NCBI GenBank assembly: GCA_045222295.1
Contig: JBGUXP010000003.1
Span: 1-64,000, forward strand
Length of the DNA stretch: 64,000 nucleotides
Direction: 5' to 3'
Source of the DNA: Colimorpha sp045222295
GTDB taxonomy: Bacteria > Bacteroidota > Bacteroidia > Bacteroidales > P3
The notes under the pieces are model-generated. The model was not told the origin of the DNA and made no database searches. It saw nothing but the letters and a program-made list of their open reading frames with translations. Shown one piece after another: positions 24,709 to 35,800 of this stretch (within the stretch, counting starts at the first letter, position 1; the number at the start of each line of letters is the position of its first letter). Made by a program: the position numbers and the translations under genes.

Positions 24709-25491
24709 ATGAGGAAGTGGCTGTTCATAGGAGGTATGATTGCGGTGGCATCGTTGTCGCTGGGATTCTTGTTGACCAAGGGTCCTAAGGACTATGCTAT
24801 ACCGTCACAAGGCTTCGAACTGCCAGAATATGATCCTGATGAGGACATCGTGCGCCACATAGGTTACACGGCTTCCTACAACCACGGAACGCTGGTGCCC
24901 GATTGGGTGGCATGGAAGTTATCCAAGGCCCATGCGTGTGCCGGAAGAGCTAGCAATGCTTATAGTTTCAATACCTCTTTCAGTCGCGACCCCGATGTGA
25001 AGCCTCCCAAGGCCAGTCGTGAGGACTACAGCCACAGTGGCTGGGACAAGGGACACATGGCCCCTCGGGCTGACATGCGGTGGAGTCAGAAAGCATTGGA
25101 AGAGAGTTTTTACTTTACCAATGTCTGTCCCCAGAACCACACGATGAATGCCGGTGCCTGGCGTAAAATTGAGGAGTTGTGCCGGAACGTGGCCACTCTT
25201 TATGATCAGGTCTATATTGTCTGTGGACCCATATTTAAAGAACACCGCTTCGGTACCATCGGAGAAGCCGGTGTGCAGGTGCCCGATGCCTTCTTCAAGG
25301 CTGTGGCTGTCGAAGTTAATGGAAAAATGAAGACGGTGGGATTTTTAATGGATAACACGCCGCAGGACTTCTCTCCGTGCCACTATGCTGTTAGTGTCGA
25401 CAGTGTGGAGAAGGTCATAGGACGCGACCTTTTCCCGAGGGGTGATGAAGCGGCGGAACGGAGTTTTGATTGGGAATTTTGGGATCGATAA
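24709..25491 (+). CDS. DNA/RNA non-specific endonuclease (NucA type)
   Basis: A 260-residue nuclease with an N-terminal hydrophobic anchor or uncleaved signal (about residues 4-22), so it probably acts outside the inner membrane. The beta-beta-alpha-metal active site is visible: HSGWDKGHMAPRADM (catalytic His in DKGH), then YFTNVCPQNHTMNAGAWRKIE with the metal-binding Asn. The length fits the NUC1/NucA family, which cleaves DNA and RNA without sequence preference. It is 2 bp after the beta-CASP gene. Confidence 0.9.
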   Translation: MRKWLFIGGMIAVASLSLGFLLTKGPKDYAIPSQGFELPEYDPDEDIVRHIGYTASYNHGTLVPDWVAWKLSKAHACAGRASNAYSFNTSFSRDPDVKPPKASREDYSHSGWDKGHMAPRADMRWSQKALEESFYFTNVCPQNHTMNAGAWRKIEELCRNVATLYDQVYIVCGPIFKEHRFGTIGEAGVQVPDAFFKAVAVEVNGKMKTVGFLMDNTPQDFSPCHYAVSVDSVEKVIGRDLFPRGDEAAERSFDWEFWDR

Positions 25492-25503
25492 AAATACTGA
25501 ATT

Positions 25504-25986
25504 ATGAATAATAAGATGTGGATATGGGCGGTGGCGCCCGCATTCTGTTGCCTGATGATTGCCGGTTGCAAGCAGCAGGCAGGTGAAGCAGACAGTGCCG
25601 CACAGCAGCAGGTAGTGGAAGAGGAGTTCTTCGATACTGTGGAGCTGGTGACAATTGACGAGAGTCCCGCTGTAGAGACACAGCGTGCTACCTCTCTACA
25701 GACGAGTCGCAAGACGACACCAAAGACTGGAAATAAGACGGCTGCCCGGACGAAGGATAAGAAAGCCTCTGTGCAACGCAACAACGGCAAGACCGAGACC
25801 CTCTATGTGGAGACCGAGGGCGCGCAGGGACGCGTCTGGGGTCATGTCACCATGAAGGGTGACCGTGGCACTGGCACCATCCACGACTGGGACGAGAATA
25901 CCTGGTCCGTCACCGTCACACGTCACGGCAACGAGCTCTTCGCCGTCGACCAGAACTCCAGGCAGTATGTGTTTAGGATAAAGTAA
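25504..25986 (+). CDS. Small lipoprotein with an in-frame hairpin repeat
   Basis: A 160-residue predicted lipoprotein (lipobox IAGC, Cys22). A low-complexity acidic then basic linker (about residues 26-98) leads to a compact C-terminal beta domain (about 99-160: TLYVETEGAQGRVWGHVTM, GTIHDWDENTWSVTVTRHG). The linker includes a palindromic repeat (25670-25701) that encodes roughly AVETQRATSLQT. It lies 12 bp after the endonuclease gene and probably ends that operon. Function unknown. Confidence 0.7.
   Translation: MNNKMWIWAVAPAFCCLMIAGCKQQAGEADSAAQQQVVEEEFFDTVELVTIDESPAVETQRATSLQTSRKTTPKTGNKTAARTKDKKASVQRNNGKTETLYVETEGAQGRVWGHVTMKGDRGTGTIHDWDENTWSVTVTRHGNELFAVDQNSRQYVFRIK
25670..25701. repeat. 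Palindromic repeat inside the lipoprotein gene
   Basis: CTGTAGAGA (25670-25678) and TCTCTACAG (25693-25701) are perfect 9-bp inverted arms around 14 bp. The arms share the GAGAC/TAGAGA character of the hairpins at 15131-15206. The element is in frame and falls in the low-complexity linker. Confidence 0.7.
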
Positions 25987-26060
25987 TGGGTAGACCCACC
26001 CCTGACCCCTCCCGGGGGGGGAGAATGAAAGAAGATGGGGACAGGGGGGTGAAAAAATGA
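25987..26060. repeat. C/G-rich intergenic repeat fragment
   Basis: A tract of CCCACCCCTGACCCCTCCCGG and GGGGGGGAG, in the same style as the composite elements at 55600-56013, occupies most of the gap before the transketolase gene. No promoter was seen here. Confidence 0.5.
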
Positions 26061-26085
26061 TGGAAATAAAAATAATATTAATCAT

Positions 26086-26934
26086 ATGAAAAGTACACAA
26101 GAGTTACAGCAGATTGCGACGCAGGTGCGCCGCGACATTTTGAGAATGACCACCAACGCCAAGAGCGGCCATCCGGGTGGCTCCCTCGGCACCGCCGACT
26201 GGTTTGTGGCCATGAACTTCAACATCATGGACTTTGACCCCAAGAACTTCACCATGAGCGGTGAGGGCGAGGACATGCTCTTCGTTTCGCAGGGCCATAT
26301 CACGCCTGTGATTTACAGCACGATGGCTCGTCGCGGCTACTTCCCCGTGGAGGAGCTCAAGAGCTTCCGTAAGTTCGGCACTCGTCTGCAGGGACACCCC
26401 TCGACGGAGCACGGCCTGCCAGGTATCCGTATGGCCAGCGGCTCTCTAGGACAGGGGCTTAGTGTCGGTGTCGGCGCCGCTCTCGGCAAGAAGATGACGG
26501 GCGACAAGCATATCGTCTACACTATGCATGGTGACGGCGAATTGGAGGAAGGCCAGATATGGGAGGCCGCCATGTTTGCCGGTGCCAAGAAGGTCGACAA
26601 CCTTATTGCTACCATCGACTACAACAACCAGCAGATTGATGCCACTGTCGACGAGGTGATGACCCTCGGCGACCTCAAGGCCAAGTTCGAGAGCTTCCTT
26701 TGGAAAGTGGTTGTCATTGAGAACGGTAACGACATGCAGCAGGTGCTCGACGGCATGGCCAAAGCCAAGCAGATGAGTGGTCAGGGAAGCCCCGTGTGTG
26801 TCATCCTCACCACCAAGATGGGTTATGGCGTTGACTTCATGCAGGACACCAACAAGTACCACGGCAGTGTCCTTAGCGCTGACGACTTGCCCAAGGCCCT
26901 TGCACAGCTGCCCGAGACGCTGGGGGATTTTTAA
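26086..26934 (+). CDS. Transketolase, N-terminal (TPP-binding) subunit
   Basis: A 282-residue protein equal to the N-terminal half of transketolase. It contains the TPP-binding GDGELEEGQIWEAAMFAGAK...IDYNNQQID motif (GDG ... N), SGHPGGSLG near the start and GLPGIRMASGSLGQGLS. In split transketolases the C-terminal subunit is normally encoded directly downstream. Here a terminator, a repeat element and purA follow, and no C-terminal half is present anywhere in the window. The pentose-phosphate role would need a partner encoded elsewhere. Confidence 0.88.
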   Translation: MKSTQELQQIATQVRRDILRMTTNAKSGHPGGSLGTADWFVAMNFNIMDFDPKNFTMSGEGEDMLFVSQGHITPVIYSTMARRGYFPVEELKSFRKFGTRLQGHPSTEHGLPGIRMASGSLGQGLSVGVGAALGKKMTGDKHIVYTMHGDGELEEGQIWEAAMFAGAKKVDNLIATIDYNNQQIDATVDEVMTLGDLKAKFESFLWKVVVIENGNDMQQVLDGMAKAKQMSGQGSPVCVILTTKMGYGVDFMQDTNKYHGSVLSADDLPKALAQLPETLGDF

Positions 26935-26984
26935 TCGCTATCCCTCCGTTAGCCGTAAATGGCTTCGTCTTAACAAAAAGAAGT

Positions 26985-27024
26985 GGTCTCCGATGGGAAA
27001 TAACCTGTCGGAGACCTTGTTTTT
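26985..27024 (+). terminator. Intrinsic terminator after transketolase
   Basis: GGTCTCCGA (26985-26993) and TCGGAGACC (27008-27016) form a 9-bp stem followed by TTGTTTTTT. It ends transcription of the transketolase gene 51 bp after its stop. Confidence 0.88.
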
Positions 27025-27032
27025 TGAGTGAA

Positions 27033-27145
27033 ATGGGGGAAAGGGAGGATACCCCTCAGTCACTGTGTGACACCTCCTCTAGAGTAGGGGAGCAGCAAGT
27101 AGAAGATAAAAAAGACAGATCCTTTAGGGTGGGGGAGTGGCGAAT
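27033..27145. repeat. Composite palindromic repeat before purA
   Basis: Contains ACCCCTCAGTCACTGTGTGAC and CCTCTAGAGTAGGGGAGCAG. These resemble the parts at 55770-55850 (CCTCAGTC..., CTCCCC...GGGGAGC). With the terminator it fills most of the 323-bp gap between transketolase and purA. Confidence 0.6.
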
Positions 27146-27185
27146 GGTGAAATAAAATAAATTTCTCTATATTAATAAAAAGTTG

Positions 27186-27193
27186 TATCTTTG
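27186..27193 (+). promoter_or_regulatory. -7 element of purA
   Basis: TATCTTTG (27186-27193) fits the consensus and lies 64 bp before the ATG at 27258. No TTG occurs at the standard distance. Confidence 0.5.
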
Positions 27194-27257
27194 CATTTTT
27201 GTAGAGGAGTCTGTGTGTGGTGGGTAAAATGTATTATGTATTGAAAACAAATATTAT

Positions 27258-28550
27258 ATGACAAAGATAGATGTTCTTTTGGGTCTCCAGTGGGGCGACG
27301 AAGGCAAAGGTAAGATTGTAGATGTTCTGACGCCACGCTATGATGTCGTGGCTCGCTTCCAAGGTGGTCCCAATGCAGGTCACACACTTGAATTCAACGG
27401 CACTAAACATGTGCTGCATATAATCCCTAGCGGTATCTTCCACCAGGAGAAAATCAACCTCATCGGCAATGGCGTACTCATCGAGCCGCGCATCTTCCGT
27501 CAGGAGATAGAGGCTCTCACCGAGAAGGGTGTGGATGCCGTGAAGAATCTCTTTATCAGCAAGAAGGCTCACCTTATCCTTCCCTCGCACCGCATGATGG
27601 ATGCCGCCAACGAGCAGGCCAAGGGTAACAGTAAGATTGGGTCTACCCTCAAAGGTATCGGTCCTGCCTATACCGACAAGATTGCCCGCTCGGGTCTGCG
27701 CGTCGGCGATATCATGGCTGACGACTTCATCGAGCGCTACGGCCAGCTGAAGCGCCAGCACCTGATGATGGCGCACGCCATGGGTTTCGATGTCGACCAG
27801 TTCCGCATCGACGGTATGACGCTGGGCGAATATGAGAAGGTGTGGATGGAGAGTTTGGCGACGCTGAAGAAGTTCCGTTTTGTAAACAGTGAATACTTCA
27901 TCAACCAGTGTCTTAAGGAGGATAAGAAAGTCCTCGCTGAAGGCGCTCAGGCTATGATGCTCGACATCGATTTCGGCACCTATCCCTTTGTCACCTCAAG
28001 CAATACTATCACCGCGGGTGTCTGCACCGGTTTGGGTGTGGCTCCCAACACCATCGGTAAGGTGATGGGCATCACCAAGGCCTACTGCACACGCGTGGGT
28101 GCCGGTCCCTTCCCGACGGAGCTCTTCGACGAGACGGGCAAACAACTCTGTGAGTTGGGACACGAATATGGTGCCACCACGGGCCGTCCGCGCCGCTGCG
28201 GATGGATTGACCTTACGGCGCTGCGCTATGCCTGCATGATTAATGGCGTTACCGAACTCTACGTCACCAAGCCCGACGTGATGAACGACTTTGATACCGT
28301 CAACATGTGTACCGCCTATAAGATTGGTGGAGAAACCACCGACGAGATACCCTTTGAATACAACACCGTGGCTATCGAGCCGGTGCTGACGCCGTTCGAA
28401 GGCTGGAAACAGAGCCTCGAAGGCATCACCTCCTACGACCAGTTGCCGGAGAAGTTGCGCCTTTACCTCGCCGCTATCGAGGAACAGACGGGAGTCGTGA
28501 TTGCCGCCGTCAGCATCAGCCCCGACCGCAAAGACGTGGTGTTTAAATAA
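27258..28550 (+). CDS. purA: Adenylosuccinate synthetase
   Basis: A 430-residue cytoplasmic enzyme that condenses IMP with aspartate using GTP, the first committed step to AMP. The GTP-binding loop GLQWGDEGKGKIVD is at residues about 7-20, followed by FQGGPNAGHT, the IMP site GSTLKGIGPAYTDK and the GATTGRPRRCGW signature. Full family length with an intact C-terminus. It appears to have its own promoter and stands as a single gene before the PepSY-like gene. Confidence 0.97.
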   Translation: MTKIDVLLGLQWGDEGKGKIVDVLTPRYDVVARFQGGPNAGHTLEFNGTKHVLHIIPSGIFHQEKINLIGNGVLIEPRIFRQEIEALTEKGVDAVKNLFISKKAHLILPSHRMMDAANEQAKGNSKIGSTLKGIGPAYTDKIARSGLRVGDIMADDFIERYGQLKRQHLMMAHAMGFDVDQFRIDGMTLGEYEKVWMESLATLKKFRFVNSEYFINQCLKEDKKVLAEGAQAMMLDIDFGTYPFVTSSNTITAGVCTGLGVAPNTIGKVMGITKAYCTRVGAGPFPTELFDETGKQLCELGHEYGATTGRPRRCGWIDLTALRYACMINGVTELYVTKPDVMNDFDTVNMCTAYKIGGETTDEIPFEYNTVAIEPVLTPFEGWKQSLEGITSYDQLPEKLRLYLAAIEEQTGVVIAAVSISPDRKDVVFK

Positions 28551-28557
28551 AATTGTG

Positions 28558-28580
28558 GAGACGACAGTGAGTTTCGTCTC
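28558..28580 (+). repeat. Hairpin after purA
   Basis: GAGACGA (28558-28564) and TCGTCTC (28574-28580) form a 7-bp inverted repeat 8 bp after the purA stop. There is no T-tract. The arms resemble the GAGACG hairpins found in frame at 15131-15206. Confidence 0.5.
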
Positions 28581-28646
28581 GCAAGGACAACTGCAAGAAA
28601 ATCCCTTTTGAGGGTACAGAATAAAGAAACAAAAATTAATCAGAAT

Positions 28647-29699
28647 ATGAAGAAGATAGTTTTTGCCCTGGTGATGCTTCTGCCGCTGATGGCGGGTGCA
28701 CAGACGAAAATTAAGGAGACGGCGGTGCCGCGGTCGGTGCTGTTGTCGCTCGAGAAGACCTATGACTCGTACAAGGTGCGGACGTGGTATCAGGCTCCCG
28801 GACAGTATATTGCCGAGGTGCTCATCGATGGTCAAGAGGGTCGTAGCTACTTCACCGCCGGAGGCGACTGGCAGTATAGCTCCTTCCCTGTGAAGATGGA
28901 GGAGTGCCCCACAATGATGACCAGCTATTTCACCAACAACTATCCCGGCTACCGAGTGAAGACGCTCGACTATGTGGAGGAGATGAGCGGTGACAACTAT
29001 TACCGCATGATTATCACCAAGAAAGGCATCTCGGACAAGGACTTCGAGCTTATCTACGACACCCGTGGCAAGCTGATGAAGAGCAACGCTCCCGACCCCG
29101 CGGCCGTGAAGCGCGACTACTACACCCACAATAACCCCGACGCCACGGACGACGAGGTGACCAAGGCCACCAAGACCGAGACCAACCGCCTTCGTGGCCG
29201 TCCCGCTCCGCGTACCGACGAGCCTATGACCGAGGCATTTACTCCTTGCGATGCCGCAGAGGCCAATTTTGAGAAGGCTATCGGCAAGAAGCGTTGCAAG
29301 GCAGGCCCCGAGTGGATCAACCGCAACGACCAATACGCCGTGGCCTACTTCACCGACAAGCAGAAGGTGGAGAAAGAGGCTGTCTATGACATCAACGACG
29401 GCACCCCCATCATGACCGGAAAGGTGCTGCCGAAGGAACGTTACAGCAACGGTATCCTTAAATACCTTGCAGAGAAGTTCAACGGCGAAAAGTATAAGAT
29501 TGAGAAGATGGTTGTCTATGAGTACAACTCTAAATATCGTGGTGCTGACGGCAAGAAACCCAAGCCCTACACTTATGTCGTCATCAGCCAAAAAGTGAAG
29601 AACACGCGCCAGACGAAGTTTATCCGCATGGAGTTCGACAGCAAAGGCACCTTCCTCAACCTCCTTGCACAGCCTCTTGACGAGAAAGATGTACAATAA
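28647..29699 (+). CDS. Exported PepSY-like (BLIP-like) protein
   Basis: A 350-residue exported protein with a signal peptide (residues 1-18, ending AGAQ). The body carries repeated strand-turn units of the type YIAEVLIDGQEGRSYFTAGG, SYFTNNYPGYRVKTLDYVEE and YYRMIITKKG, the pattern of the Bacteroidota PepSY-like/beta-lactamase-inhibitor-like (DUF2874) domain, apparently two copies (about residues 35-150 and 190-330). Its role is unknown; such proteins are usually periplasmic. ATG 28647 is chosen from the signal peptide. A strong terminator follows. Confidence 0.75.
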   Translation: MKKIVFALVMLLPLMAGAQTKIKETAVPRSVLLSLEKTYDSYKVRTWYQAPGQYIAEVLIDGQEGRSYFTAGGDWQYSSFPVKMEECPTMMTSYFTNNYPGYRVKTLDYVEEMSGDNYYRMIITKKGISDKDFELIYDTRGKLMKSNAPDPAAVKRDYYTHNNPDATDDEVTKATKTETNRLRGRPAPRTDEPMTEAFTPCDAAEANFEKAIGKKRCKAGPEWINRNDQYAVAYFTDKQKVEKEAVYDINDGTPIMTGKVLPKERYSNGILKYLAEKFNGEKYKIEKMVVYEYNSKYRGADGKKPKPYTYVVISQKVKNTRQTKFIRMEFDSKGTFLNLLAQPLDEKDVQ

Positions 29700-29725
29700 T
29701 ATTATAGTGTGGTAAGTAATAAGGT

Positions 29726-29768
29726 AGTGGGTAGCACTCGTTGACGGGTGCTACCCACTGTCTGTTTT
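29726..29768 (+). terminator. Intrinsic terminator before the giant gene
   Basis: AGTGGGTAGCAC (29726-29737) and GTGCTACCCACT (29748-29759) form a perfect 12-bp stem followed by GTCTGTTTTT. It separates the PepSY-like gene from the 2490-codon gene. Confidence 0.92.
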
Positions 29769-29825
29769 TCATACAGCAACAAAAGCGTTAAACTAAAAAA
29801 AACTATTGATACAATATTATAATAG

Positions 29826-32800
29826 ATGAAGAAATCATTACTCTTTGCAGCGTTGCTGCTGACAACTATCAATTCTCAATGGAGCGCTGGCATTCTTCCG
29901 GCCTTCCCATTTTCCAATTCGGCACAAGCGCAGACCACCTACCGCCTCGACAGCATCCCCGTGGGTTGGACGGTGACAGTCAACGGCATTTCTGTGCCAG
30001 TGATTTCCTACGGAGGCAATGACTCCCAGTTGGGCTATGTCAATGCCGCCGCAGGAGCCACCATCGGAGTGGGCCCCAATGCCGCCACGCAGGTGTGCGG
30101 CGTAACGGTGCGTCGGAGAATTATTGTGAACGGCCATGAGTGTATAGCCATGAATGACAGTGTGCTTTTTGCACTCACCAACATCGGCGCCAACAGTGAA
30201 CATCAGATTGGCAACTACTATGCTTGGGGTGAGACAACGTCCAAAACTAATTTTACTTGGGATAATTACGCGTTCGGCAATATACCCAACGGCACTTGTG
30301 ACCGATATAATGGCAATGACTATTCCGTGTTGCGTGCGGAGGATGACGCGGCACGTGCAAGCTGGCTTGCCCCCTGGCGTACACCTACAACAGATGAGTG
30401 GTTTTATTCCCTATTCAATACGGGTTTTACTCATACTGTGGTATCTAACTACAAGGGTACGGGTGTGAAAGGCTTGCTGATTACATGTAAGGGAGGTGCC
30501 TATAAGGGAAATTCAATTTTTCTGCCTGCTACAGGAGCAAAAGCCAATACAAGCCTTGATTACCCCGATGAGGGCATTTATTGGACAGCGAGCCTTGCCC
30601 CTTTCGATGTCGATTATGGCTGCTATGATGAGGCTGAAGCGATGTCGTTTTATACGAATGGAACTGATTTGGGTAGCTATATTGAAACCCATATGGAGCG
30701 TGCGATGGGAGCTCCTGTCCGAGCCTTTTTTATAGACGAGACATTGGCACAGCAGAGTCTCACTTCTGTCACTTATGCGGGCAATAACATCTGGAATTTT
30801 ACCATGCCCGAAGATGGTGCCATATTGCGTGGCACAGAGTGTAAGGACCCTGTGTTGACGTGGAGTGCCGCGGAAGCTACCGTGTACCGTTGTCCGATTA
30901 GTAACCTTGGGTCGTTGCCAGGGCTGAGTACTTATGCGACATCGATAGACTTGCACTTCGGCAGCAGCGATACAAATGTAGCTACAGTCAATTCCGCGGG
31001 CAGGGTGGTTTTCAAGGATGCTGGCACGACATCCATCTATGTAGTCCATTACAGGAATGCTGGCGATGGTTACGCCTACGACAGCGCAGCCTTTACGCTT
31101 CATGTGGTGAACCTTGATACGCTGAGGATTGTGGCGAGTCCGGCCACGCGTGGCAGTGTTGAGTTAATAGCCCCTGCTGACAGTGTGGTTCCCTTTGTTT
31201 ACGGCTACTATTGGATTGTTCCGGGAACGAAGGTGGTGGTCAAAGCCACGCCGAATGACCGCTGCTATCTGTCGAGCTGGAGTGACGGAGCAACTGTGAA
31301 TACGACGGGCACCGACACCATTATTGTCAGAGGCAGTATGACGATTACGGCATTTTTTGCCGCAGACAGCCATCAGGTCAGTGTTACGCCCAACGACCCG
31401 ACGATGGGAAGTGCGGTGGTGACACATGACGGCAACAGCTATTCGTCGCTCACCGTTGGCGACGAAGACAGTGTGCGACTGGTAGCCACTCCGGCTCCCT
31501 GTCATTATTTTGTTGGCTGGAGCAATGGAGCTACCTCCGACACCCTCGTGATTGTCCCCACGGGAGACGTGTCCCTCACGGCAATATTCGAGAAGGCTGT
31601 CCCGGCGAAGGGTGACACCACGGTAGTTGCCTATGATAGTCTCAACTGGAATGGCACCACCTATACCGAATCCGGTTTCTATTATGATACCTTGACGGCT
31701 GCAGCCGCCAATGGATGCGACAGCATCGTTACTTCTCACCTCATCATTATTCCTCCTTACACCTTGGAGCCTCGTCTTGATAGTATTCCTATAAGTTGGA
31801 CGGTGTCGGTCGACGGCACTCCTGTTAATATTACCCCTTACGATGCTCTTTCCATGCTCGGATATGTTGATATCTCTGAGGGTGCGACGGTTACCGTTGT
31901 GCCGGACGACACTGTGGGGGTGTGCGGTGTGAAGGTGCGTCGAAGAATCTTCGTGAATGGTCATGAGTGTATTGCTATGACTGACAGTCTGCTGTTTGCT
32001 CTCACAAACATTGGTGCCGACAGTGCACATCAGATTGGTAACTACTATGCCTGGGGTGAGACAACGCCGAAATCTACATTCACTTGGAACAACTATCGGT
32101 TTGGAAACATTCTCTCGGGTACCTGTACTCGCTATGTGGGTACCGACACCCTGACATTGCTCCCTGAGGATGATGCAGCGCGGATGAACTGGGGTGAACC
32201 TTGGCGTATGCCCACGGTAGATGATTGGAATCAAATCTTTGATCCAGGATGGTGGGTTTATGATTGGGAAAGAGATTCCAATTATCGTGGTAGTGGTGTA
32301 ATGGGATTCGTCTGCACCAGTAGGCAGGGCGACTTCAAAGGAAATAATTTCTTTTTGCCTGCTTCGGGTATCTATCGAAACAACCTCACCGGTGTCAACG
32401 ACACTGGCGCTTGTTGGACCGCCTCCATTATTGATACTGTACTCAGGGCATCACAGGGCGTCTTTGCTTTCCCGGTATATGGCTATGTGAATGTGGACCG
32501 TTGTATCGGTCTCCCTGTGCGTCCTGTGATCAAGAGCGACTCGCTGGTGAGGTTGACTCTCCATCCTGTTGAATATACAGGCAACGGCAGTTGGAGCTTC
32601 ACGATGCCCCAATATGGTGTGGTGGTGAACCCTGCAGAGTGTAAACACCCAGGGCTGACGTGGATGCCGACGGGTGTCACTATATATGAAGGCAGAGAAT
32701 GGATACAACCGGTGCTGGAGAATCCTGCGGGTGTTGCCGTCCGTTATGGTAGTCTTAACCCACAGGTGGCTACCATTGACGACACCGGGGCCATCACGCT

Positions 32801-35800
32801 CCACATGTTGGGTAGCGCAACCCTTTATGCCGTACATTATAGGAATTCGGGTGACGGCTATGGTTACGACAGTACCACCCTCTTTTTGAGGGCCGTCCCT
32901 ATCGACACACTCACGCTTATGGCCAGTCCTGATACCAATGGCACTGTGGCACTTATTGAGGATATCTTTGTCCCCGGTGACACCATTTATCTCGACACCC
33001 TCACTGGCGACTATACGGTCAAGCAGGGCGATGTGCTGACGGGCCGTCTCAGGGGCAACTATCAGATTTCCGCTGACGGGGACCTCGACATGATGCTCAG
33101 CGGTGTGACCATCGACTATGCTGATGCCGACAGCTGCAACGGACGACCCGGTCTTAGTGGTAATGGTGATGTCACGATCTATCTGGCTGAGGGTACAGAG
33201 AACTATGTCAGAGGCGCTCATGGCCGTCTTTTCTTAGAACGAGAATTCGAAGATCAACGATGGCAATATAGTGGCAACCCCGGTATCTTTGTGTCTGGAA
33301 TGCTTACCATCAAAGGAACTGGCTCGCTCACGGCTGTCGGTAACGGCTATCAGGCAGCGGGCATTCAGGTGGGTTATGACAACGACGTTAACCTTGTGAT
33401 TGAAAGCGGCAATATCACGGCCATCGGTGGCGAGAAGGCTCCAGGCATCGGTGACGCACTTTTCCTGCCTGTGGGAAAGATGATTATCAATGGAGGCCAT
33501 GTTGTTGCCCTTGGCGGTCGCCATGGTGCCGGCATCGGTGGCGGCTCGGAGGCTGTCATTGGCCATATTATGATTAACGGAGGCTCTGTCCTCGCGCGAG
33601 GAGGGGCACTGGCCGACGGCATTGGCGTCTCCCGCTATTCTTATTATTCGTATTGTGATGCTGTAACCATTGCCGGTTCGGCAACCAAAGTCACTGCCAT
33701 CGCCGGTAGCCGGAATGATGAATATTACTACCACTACTCCGAACCTACCGCCATCATGCTTAGTTCCCGTTACTACAACTCCTATTATAACGATACCGTT
33801 CTCTATGATACCGTGGTTGTTGCCGGCGACACCCTTTTCGTCACCGACAGCCTCTTTACCTACTTGGGAGACGGCTCAGGTGAGCTGAAGCATGCTGCAC
33901 CGCTCCAATTGAACGCTGGACGCTATGCTGTGGCCCGAGGCGCCGAAGTGGTGGCCAAGGGTATGCCTAACGAACACTATCATGTCTCTGGCTGGAGCGA
34001 CGGTACATTACCCGACTCTGGTTTGGATACCATTGATATTGATACTTGTAAGACTGTGACCGTCTTCTTCGAGATTAATCAACATCGGCTCGACAGCATC
34101 CCCGCTGGTTGGACCGTAACGGCCGACAGCCTTCCCGTCCCCGTGACACCCTATGACAACATCAACGGCTCCATGGGCTATGTTCTCGTCCCTGAGACCT
34201 CGCAAGTATCCATCATGCCGACCCATCCCACTTGGGTAGACACTCTTTTCCTCGCGGTGAACGCCAACGGCCACGCTTACGTCGATATGGGCGACGGCCT
34301 CTTATGGGCCACCTGTAACGTGGGGGCTGACAGCATTTATCATAATGGCGACTATTATGCCTGGGGCGAGCTGGAGACACAATACGACACTCTTATTCCC
34401 CTCAGTTGGAAGCCTGGCATAGAATACTATAATGGATACCGCTGGCCGCATTACCGTTGGTCCAGTTCCGGAGGAAGAGCCACTCGATATAAGGGTAAAG
34501 ACTACACCACTTTGCGCCCTGAAGATGACGTTGCAAATCATCTTTGGGGATTCGATTGGCGTATTCCCACATACGGGGAGTGGGAAGCTTTGAGCGATAC
34601 TCGCAACTTCAATTGGTCTTGGACCAATAATTATAACGGGACAGGCGTTAGCGGTATGGTGGTGACCAGCAAACTTGAAGGTTATCAAGGAAATAGTATT
34701 TTCCTTCCCTCGTCCGATAGTGATCTCCTCTCTTCTCTCAACAATCGTGCGGGTAATCATGGATTCTATTGGTCATCAACCCTGGGAACCTTACCCATGA
34801 ACCATCGTTGGGATAACGCCGGAGTGCTGTATATCAGTCCTGAAGGAGTGAAGGATACATTTGCCCTTCGTTGCAACGGTCAGTCTGTCCGCCCGGTCGT
34901 CCTTAAACCAGATATGGCTACTCGTGGCACCGATGGCAGCTGGAACTTTACCATGTCTTCCATCGATGTCCATCTGAATGTTGTCCAGCACCAAGAGTAT
35001 CTGACTCGTGTTGTAGTCAACGATACCGCAATGGGCAGTGCCCAAGTGACCTACCACAGCATTAGCGATACTTCCCTCTTTGTCATCGAAGGCGACAGCG
35101 CCCTTATGTTTGCCTCTCCATCCAACTGCTATCATTTCGTCGGCTGGAGCAATGGTGCCACTACCGATACTATTATTGTTACCCCCACAAGCGATACCAC
35201 TATTGTCGCTAATTTTGAGCGCAATGCACCCCTGATGGGCGACACTGCCAACATAGTCTGTGACAGTTTCTATTGGCACGGCATAGTCTATACTGCCTCG
35301 GGTAGCTATAACGACACCCTTCTCAATGCTGCCACCTGCGACAGTGTGGTGACGCTCAACCTGACGGTGAACCACAGCACCACAAGCGACACCTCCGCCA
35401 CCAGCTGCGATAGTCTCTTCTGGCGTGGATACAATTATACCGCCTCCGGCAGCTACCACGACACTCTCACTAATGCGGTGCTTTGCGACAGCATCATTAC
35501 GCTTCAACTGACCGTGAACTACAGCGTCACTACCGATACCCTCAATACCGTCTGCGACAACTTCTATTGGCATGGGACCAACTACACTGCCTCGGGCAGC
35601 TATAGCGACTCTCTCTCCACCGTGCATGGTTGCGACAGTGTCGTGGTCCTGCAGCTCACCGTGAATTACAGCAACACCGGTGACACCACCGCCACGGTCT
35701 GCGACAACCTCCTTTGGTACGGCAACAGCCTCGTTGCCTCCTGCGACACCACACACGTGCTGCAGAATGTTGCTGCCTGCGATAGTACCGTCACCTTGCA

